DNA of 64,000 bases from Hemibagrus wyckioides (lineage: Eukaryota > Chordata > Actinopteri > Siluriformes > Bagridae): assembly GCF_019097595.1 (NCBI RefSeq), contig NC_080720.1, forward strand, positions 27,710,852 through 27,774,851. Reading direction: 5' to 3'. Position 1 is the first letter of the stretch, and each line of letters starts with the position of its first letter. The translations under genes were made by a program, and so were the position numbers. Below are positions 57,401 to 64,000 of the stretch, one piece after another. Below the pieces are notes generated by a model that ran no database searches, was not told the DNA's origin, and saw only the letters and a list, made by a program, of their open reading frames with translations.

Positions 57401-57590
57401 TCTTCACTTCAACTATAAGTATTTTCAAGATAACTTACTGTATATAATAGTTCACTGTTACGTTTACTCAACTGACACAGGAGATATTTTTTTCTAGCCT
57501 AGTGTTTGCTCCGGTATTGATTGTTCCAGTGTGTTGCTAGCAATGTACTTCTCATGCTGAGTTGGATATTGAAAGCTTGACTCAAGTAAA
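54490..57590. other. Gene-poor stretch
   Basis: A GC-rich patch at 55150-55400 stands out from its AT-rich surroundings and is open on both strands. No exon boundaries or known domain were found. The rest is unique DNA. Confidence 0.45.
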
Positions 57591-57775
57591 GGGGATGTGC
57601 TAGCTTAGTGGTTAAGGTGTAGGCCTACTGATTGGAAGGTTGTGAATCCTGGATCCACCAAGCTACCACTGCTGGGCCCCTGAGCAAGGCCCTTAACCCT
57701 CACTTGCATAAAATGAAATAAATTGTAAGTCACTCTAATTAAGGGTGTCTGCCAAATACCAGAAATGTAATGTGA
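57590..57775 (+). repeat. tRNA-type SINE
   Basis: GCTAGCTTAGTGGTTAAGG (A-box-like), GGTTGTGAATCCTGGATCC (B-box-like), CTGGGCCCCTGAGCAAGGCC, then CTCTAATTAAGGGTGTCTGC and CAAATAC. Confidence 0.75.
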
Positions 57776-60700
57776 GTAAATTAGACCCCTGGAAGCACTT
57801 GTGTCTCATCAGGGTTCAGTTCTCGTGCTAGTGAAGTGCTCTGCCCTTACATCTAACCACTTCTCAGTTTGTTGTGAATACTTTTGCATGCAATTCATTC
57901 AACTTGAGCTTATTTTTACCTTTTAATTAAATAATAATAATTTGTGCCTGTTTTGTTGTGTTAGTGTTCATTGAATGTCTTTGTCATGTCACACTCTACA
58001 CTGGTGATTAATATGAAGTTCATAAGATAGTAGACACATAGTGCTTTAAAAATTCGTAGTTTTTTATAAATATTTCTGCTTTTATCTAGCCTTCTGGAGC
58101 AATGTATTCATAGAGAATTTCCCAAAAAAATGTAAGTTTTTCCCCACACAAATCTTCAAAGTAAATGATATCAAACCCATTTCTGCTCTCTGCGATGCCC
58201 CAAGTGCTTGTTCACAAGCATCTTAAATTTTATCTTGAATCAGTAAAAATCTCTGTAAAGTTAGCCAACAGAGGGAAAAACACTGAATCTTACCCTGAAA
58301 ACCAACAGAGTCCAGACTTCTGATGATAAAATAATCCATGTGTTTATACTGATTTATACTGGAATAAAACATCAGCGTACTGGTGAAAAGGGTTGATGAC
58401 ACATGCTGATACTTCTCTGTGTGCACTGTGGACTGTTAAAGACTGTATTTAAATACCACTTAGGCCACAAAGTACACTAGACTGTTAAGTGGTATTGGAT
58501 ATTAGTATCTGGCCGTTTTTTTTTTTAATAAGCCCAGTATGAAACTGTTACTGAAACAGCTCCTGAGCCTAGTATAATGTTTTTCCAAATGCATCCCAAT
58601 GCATACTTTTGTGACTGATTATGACTTGGCTTTTTCATTCTAAAAGCCTCTCTTTCCTGAAACCAGAAACTATATCTATATTTGAAGGTCAAACCTATCA
58701 GAAAAGTCATGGGACAAGCAATTTCCGAACAGTTCAGATTTAAGTCTGGGAATTTCAACAGTGGAATTGCATGCCTTGGCGTAAAACAGTGTGTTGGCTC
58801 TTTCACAAGTCTGCTGATCCAATTTCCCAGTATTATCTCTTGTCTGGTCGTGCTATCACATCAGCCAGATTGAGATGGTGTGACCATTCAGACAGTGTGA
58901 TTGAGACTGAATTAGACAATCACCCCAGGGCTATTGCTATTATAGGACTGTGATTGCTAGACTATTGACTTGCAGAAGGGGCAGTCTTGGAGCATGTAGA
59001 GAATGCTCGGCATGTGCAGATCTGAAAAATGGAAAGTGTGTGTGTGTGTGTGTAAAATATAGTTTACATAAATTAGTATCTTAGGCACAATGCAAATTGA
59101 AAAGAACCATGAAGATCAAATCACGCATATATAGCACTAAAGGGACATTTTTGCTTATTCAAAATCATTTCATTTGCCTCCATGTGAAAGATGTGATTCT
59201 GGTACATTTTTACATCTTTTTGGCATATTCGCTGAGTGACGATGACGGTAAAAGATGCTTTACTGCTTCAGGTTGACCACCATGACAAATGTGACCTCTG
59301 CCACTCCCCACTGGGACTTTCTTCAGTTATTTACAGTCTCCTCTTGACCACACACATGCACAACTCCAGAGACGCTCAGTGATCTTTTTAAACCTCTCAC
59401 CATGTCTGGGATTCCCCGTCCGCAGCATAACATGCTTCAGATATAAAGCAAATACGTTACTTAAAGTAGGACAACATCATGGTCATCATCACAGTCTCAA
59501 GTCATATGAAAAGTTCTAAATGATTAAAGTTCACAATCATACGGAGAATTTGTTGTGCTTTTATCCGCCTAAAATCTGCACTTTATTTTTTATTTTTATT
59601 TTTTTTCTTTGAAAGAGCTTGTTTGTGACAGCTGACCCGGGTGCTGATCCTTGAAAACATGCGATGTGTCAAGCTTCCTCTGTCCGTCTCAGACTCTGCC
59701 TTCCAGTGCCTCTCAATTTATTTCTCATCTCACCGAGTGAAAAAGAAGCTGCAACGTTGCTTTTCATGGCTAGATGTTGTCCTTCACATCAACCATGGAA
59801 AGCGTGTTCTTACTCTAGGCAATGCGGGGGTTTTTTCACCTCTGTAAATTGGATGCAGACAGGCTATTGAGTTGCCACTGGGATTGTTCAGAGTTTTCAT
59901 ATAATTGATATTTTGCATAAACCCATTTATCCTGGGAATTCCTGTCAGTACAGGATGTAGGCTTACTACACCCTGATAGGTACAGTAAAAGCATGGACAT
60001 ATCGAAGACCACAAAACCTGACAATCGAACATGAGCATCTGACAAGTGGACAGGTTCATCCCTTTGTTTCTCTGTCCATCTTTTATCCCTTCACCCACCC
60101 CGTGGCACTCCATCTAATCGCCCTGTCTTCCACGGAGTCCAGTCAAGGATTGGTATTTCTGCCTGACAAAAGATACCTGGTCTTTTATTAGCCGCATTCA
60201 CCAGACTTATTCATTCATTTATCATGAAAAAAGTTCCCCTTGCAGACTTTTATGAAATGATTCATTCTCTTTGTGATAGATTTCCTTTATCAGATCAGTG
60301 TCTACTCTCTGAAATAAAAGTACAAAATGTAGTTTGCCTTGTTGCTAGGGTGGTACCTTTAACACGGGTACATTATTTATACCTGCAGTATGTATGTTTT
60401 TCTTCAGAGTCTATAGCATTAAATACATGTGTGTATGGTCCAATTATTCAGTTTATATATTTTTAAGTAAGCTATAGTCACATTCCCACTCCTCTCAGGT
60501 ACATGAATCATATTAACAGTACAAAAGATGTAACTTTGATAGTATTACAAGGAAAAATACAGGTTTGTTACCATTATTTCAGAGAGCGTGACATAAGACG
60601 TTATCAAATGTTGTCCATTGACCTGCTAGACTTTCTATCAAGGTCACGAACCTCTCAGAAAATTATAATGACTACCACAGAGTCCCCTTCCTTGGAATTC

Positions 60701-62025
60701 GTATTCTCATCAGTCTCTGTATTCGCATTAACCAGCTAACTCGCTTATTAGCTATAATTTTAAGCCTTGTCAGTCTTGTTTGTGCGACAGTACAGACACT
60801 CCAGACACACAATGGCCAATAAAGACGAGCCTTTTGACTCCGCAAGCTGTGAAGTACATTCTCAGGCTTGGATGTGAAGAGCTCTTACAAGATTAATGAA
60901 CACTTTACAAGGCCACTCTTATCATAAGGGTACATAGAGTGGCTTTTCATATTTGACAAGCTAACAAACAAAACATTTATTAGCCTCATATTAAGTGAAA
61001 AATATATGCTGGGGTTTTAAATCCATTCGAAAAATGACATTTACAGAAACTATGGATATAATAATTAAACACCTTCTAGAATTATCCATCCAATATAATG
61101 TATGCATGAGAATGTAGCAAGCACCGAGTACCTAAGTAGCCATAGTACCTTTAATTATCACATTAATCACTGCAACTCACTGTGTGGTTGAATTTAATAA
61201 CAGTTCCATTATATAGCAACCATATGAATAGCGCTTATAAAATACAGAGCATTATATAGCACTTGGTCCAGAACATCCTATTATTATTTATTGTGCATAA
61301 CTCAAATAAACTCCACCATATATATTGGACAGATTTCTAAATATCACTTAAATAATTTCAGTATAAATTCCTCACTACATGTGTGAAACTCAGCTTTTTC
61401 TTTTATTATTTTTTGCATTTTTGCTGTCTATTTTGAATATACTGACTTTCATGAACATCCTATTAAAGGTAATGTAAGAATATTCACATGCTGGAGCACT
61501 CGTGAGAGCCCTCACAGCACCAGCACTTGTCGTTTTGACATAAAAAGCGCCCACACGAGTCATTTGTGACAATAACTAGAACATTTTGTTTGTCAGATCC
61601 TCTTTTACCTGCGTATTACTGTCAGTGTTAATTCGCCGCCTGTCTGTCATGTGTGCTTAAGGCAGATTCAGCCATCCTCGGCTGTCACTCCCTCGGCAAC
61701 ATTACAATCGCTCGTGCAACTCCGCCGAAATGTCAGAGCTCATCCTTTGGCACATGATTTGTACGTGTATACACAGCCAAATCAACACTGCTGAGATGGA
61801 GTCACAGTTTGAAGGCCTAATGTGCATCCCAGCTAGTCTTAGAATGTATTCTTAACCTTAACGATATTCGGTTTCATTGAAAGGAGCCATAACACTGGCG
61901 TGTTTTACCTAGATCACATCTGATCCAGTGCATAGATCAGATCAACAAACGTGGTACTGTTTGTTATTACTCTTCTACAAATGTATCCTGTAATTGAAGA
62001 GCTTTATAACCTCGCTATCCGATGT
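57775..62025. other. Gene-poor stretch
   Basis: Mostly unique sequence with one short TG run at 59037-59053. The patch at 61590-61800 is low-repeat and CpG-bearing and may be a conserved noncoding element. No gene is supported. Confidence 0.45.
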
Positions 62026-62135
62026 CACCCAGAAGACAATAGCTTCCCGGCTTGAGTCTGGTTCCTCTCAAGGGTTGTTCATTGTGTGTCGTGTCGGGGA
62101 GCTTTTCTGGCTTGATAATTAGGGATCCATCTGGG
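62026..62135 (-). repeat. Short copy of the minisatellite-bearing dispersed repeat
   Basis: GAGTCTGGTTCCTCTCAAGG, CGGGGAGCTTTTCTGGC and GATAATTAGGGATCC match the left part of the 28189 element in reverse. No expansion. Confidence 0.6.
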
Positions 62136-62261
62136 TTTCTGCACATCTTCTTTGTTACAACTCAGAGAGTGAAGAGATTCTTAAGTACTAAAAGAACCAG
62201 AGCATCATCCTTTACTATCATCTGGCCCCCATACCACCATGGAATGAGAGTGAAAATATAA

Positions 62262-62673
62262 ATCTGACCATTAAGCCCACATATGGGCTTTCTTCAAACT
62301 GTTCCCAGTGTATGCCTTTGCATAAAGTAGCATTACAAATTCCCCATCACTGGAACCAAGGGAATCAAACCTGTTCTTAAATGACAATGCACCTGGGCAC
62401 AAAGCAAGAAAAAAAAAGATTTGGAGTAGAAGAATTCAAATAATCAACACAAACCCCTCACCTCAACCCTACTGAATACATTTGGGATGAATTACTGCAC
62501 CCTAAAGCCTTTACTAATGATCTCAATAAAGCTAGCTTAATTAGCAGGAATTCCCACAGCCACACTTTCAACATCTAGTGGAAAGCCTTCCTAGAAGATT
62601 GGAAATAATTATAACAGCCAAGCACAGGCAATGTTCAGGTCTCGAAAAAAAACCTTTGGGCATATAGTGTATA
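62262..62673 (+). mobile_element. Decayed Tc1-like element
   Basis: The + strand holds ACCCTACTGAATACATTTGG, where Tc1 transposases have the PxExxW segment, and GTGGAAAGCCTTCCTAGAAG near the C-terminus. It ends in AACCTTTGGGCATATAGTGT, a typical right terminal repeat. There is no open transposase frame. Confidence 0.7.
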
Positions 62674-62679
62674 TTCATG

Positions 62680-64000
62680 GACACAACAAAACAATAACAA
62701 GCTTTGGACAATGGTCTTCTATCTGGGTTCCTATCCATTGTCCATTGCTGGCTTCAGTATATCTTCAATACATAAATCTTTATCTATGATGGAGTATGCA
62801 CAATGCATGTTAAACCTCATTATTACTCAATACCAACAATTTATTTACCTCTTGATATACACACACACAGTATTATCCTTCCTGGTTGCAATCTCACAGA
62901 TTCCCCCCACAAGTTTGCTACTTAAGCTTTGGATTGAATCTATCAAATGTATGATTAATAGATGTCTGTCACATAGTACAAGGGCTGATTTGACTCGATT
63001 GAATCTTATTTGCAACCCTGACCTGGATTCCTGAAAATGAATGAATGACTGCTTTACTGTCCTTTTTTTAGTCTTTAGAAATCTGCACTGACCCTGAGCG
63101 ATGACGCCGAAAAAGAGGTTGTTCTTGTGCGATGCCAACAAACAGAATCTCAGCATCATCATACTTACCATGGGTCTGTTGTGTTGCTCGCACAGTGCCC
63201 TGTCCAACACATTACATTCCCCCCCCCCAAAAAAACCCTCTTCCATAAACATTTGCCTCAAATCGCATCCAGTTCCTCAGTAATACTGTGCAGACTCGCT
63301 GATGTGGTTGAGGACACAGTGTGACTTACTGTAATCTATAAAAATGAACAAAGCTTTATTGTGTAGCCAAGTGGGGGCAGCCATTTCGGACAACTGGAAT
63401 CACTTTTTTGCTCAACGCAATTTCCATGCAAGTCTGTGACAAAATATTATGGGAAACTAGGAAAGCAACATAATACAATATGGTTCTGTTTTTATACATA
63501 AAATTATAAATACGGACTATCAAGTTTGGGTGATTTAAAGCATAACGATGTACAGGTTTGGGTGAGAGAGACTTTCAGTATTGTTCACTGCATTGTCTTT
63601 GTAATTTCAGGGAAATCCTAAAGACAACTAAAGGCTAATTAACTTAAGAGAGAATATCTTTCCTGTGCTATCTGCTCTGACAAATTAATAGAAAAAGCAT
63701 TGTCTCCATCTTGTAGGAGACATTTTGCTGACATGCTTTGGGTCCGTTTATCCTCTTAAAGAGAAGCTTCAAGGCCATTCAATATGAAACTATTCTGACA
63801 GATTAGCCTATGATGAATCATTTCTCTCCAAATGGCCCAGCTCCCCATCCACAGCACACAAAGGCTCACTGAATGGTTTGATGAGTATGGAAATAACGTA
63901 ACTCATATGCTGCTGTCTTCTGTCACCATCTCTTCCTCTCAGCTGAGCACTTAAGCGGAGATTTTCCAAGCATGTGCTTTTCACCACAATCATCAAAGCA
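62680..64000. other. Unique stretch to window end, no gene seen
   Basis: AT-rich sequence. The small frames around 62845-63324 overlap on both strands and show no domain or splice context. Confidence 0.45.

Overview
The window looks like vertebrate nuclear DNA, most likely from a teleost fish. It has one multi-exon gene with phase-conserved introns, decayed Tc1/mariner copies of teleost type, L2/CR1-like LINE debris, tRNA-type SINE fragments and an unusually heavy load of micro- and minisatellites. A catfish-like (siluriform) source would fit the repeat flavour, but that is only an impression. There are no operons, ribosome-binding sites, CRISPR arrays or phage genes.

The only gene I can support is a complete apolipoprotein H (beta-2-glycoprotein I, apoh) gene on the + strand, 4303-12244. 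It has eight coding exons for a 353-residue secreted protein: a signal peptide and five sushi/CCP domains, the fifth being the long six-cysteine type diagnostic of APOH. All intron phases join cleanly (1,1,2,1,1,1,1). The second domain is split over two short exons (6801-6897 and 7553-7629) that are easy to miss.

Layout. 1-812: compound (GAA)/(CAA) repeat. 1270-3510: LINE fragments with (CTT)n tails, including a reverse transcriptase piece on the - strand. 4.2-12.5 kb: apoh, with SINE, Tc1-like and microsatellite insertions in its introns. 12.58-13.80 kb: a Tc1/mariner copy with preserved ends and a dead transposase. 14635-14705: two convergent CTCF-like motifs. 14.82-16.63 kb: a (GAGAA)n higher-order array, followed at 16.73-17.48 kb by a (CACCT)n array. 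20.04-21.47 kb: four tandem ~300-370 bp units, each carrying (AAT)n. 23.69-25.14 kb: a diverged ~95 bp tandem array, with a related inverted stretch at 27.6-27.96 kb. 28.19-37.83 kb: dispersed repeats carrying a 32-bp minisatellite, including a ~1 kb segmental duplication. 38-64 kb: mostly unique, gene-poor DNA with scattered SINE, Tc1-like and microsatellite sequence.

In mammals APOH sits between PRKCA and CEP112. I see no exon of either, so 12.5-64 kb is best read as intergenic or deep intronic. I found no undescribed multi-gene system. The most interesting points are the microsatellite that serves as the splice-acceptor tract of the last apoh exon, the convergent CTCF-like pair beyond the gene, the altered lipid-binding loop of domain V, and a duplication whose two copies differ by exactly twelve minisatellite units plus small changes.
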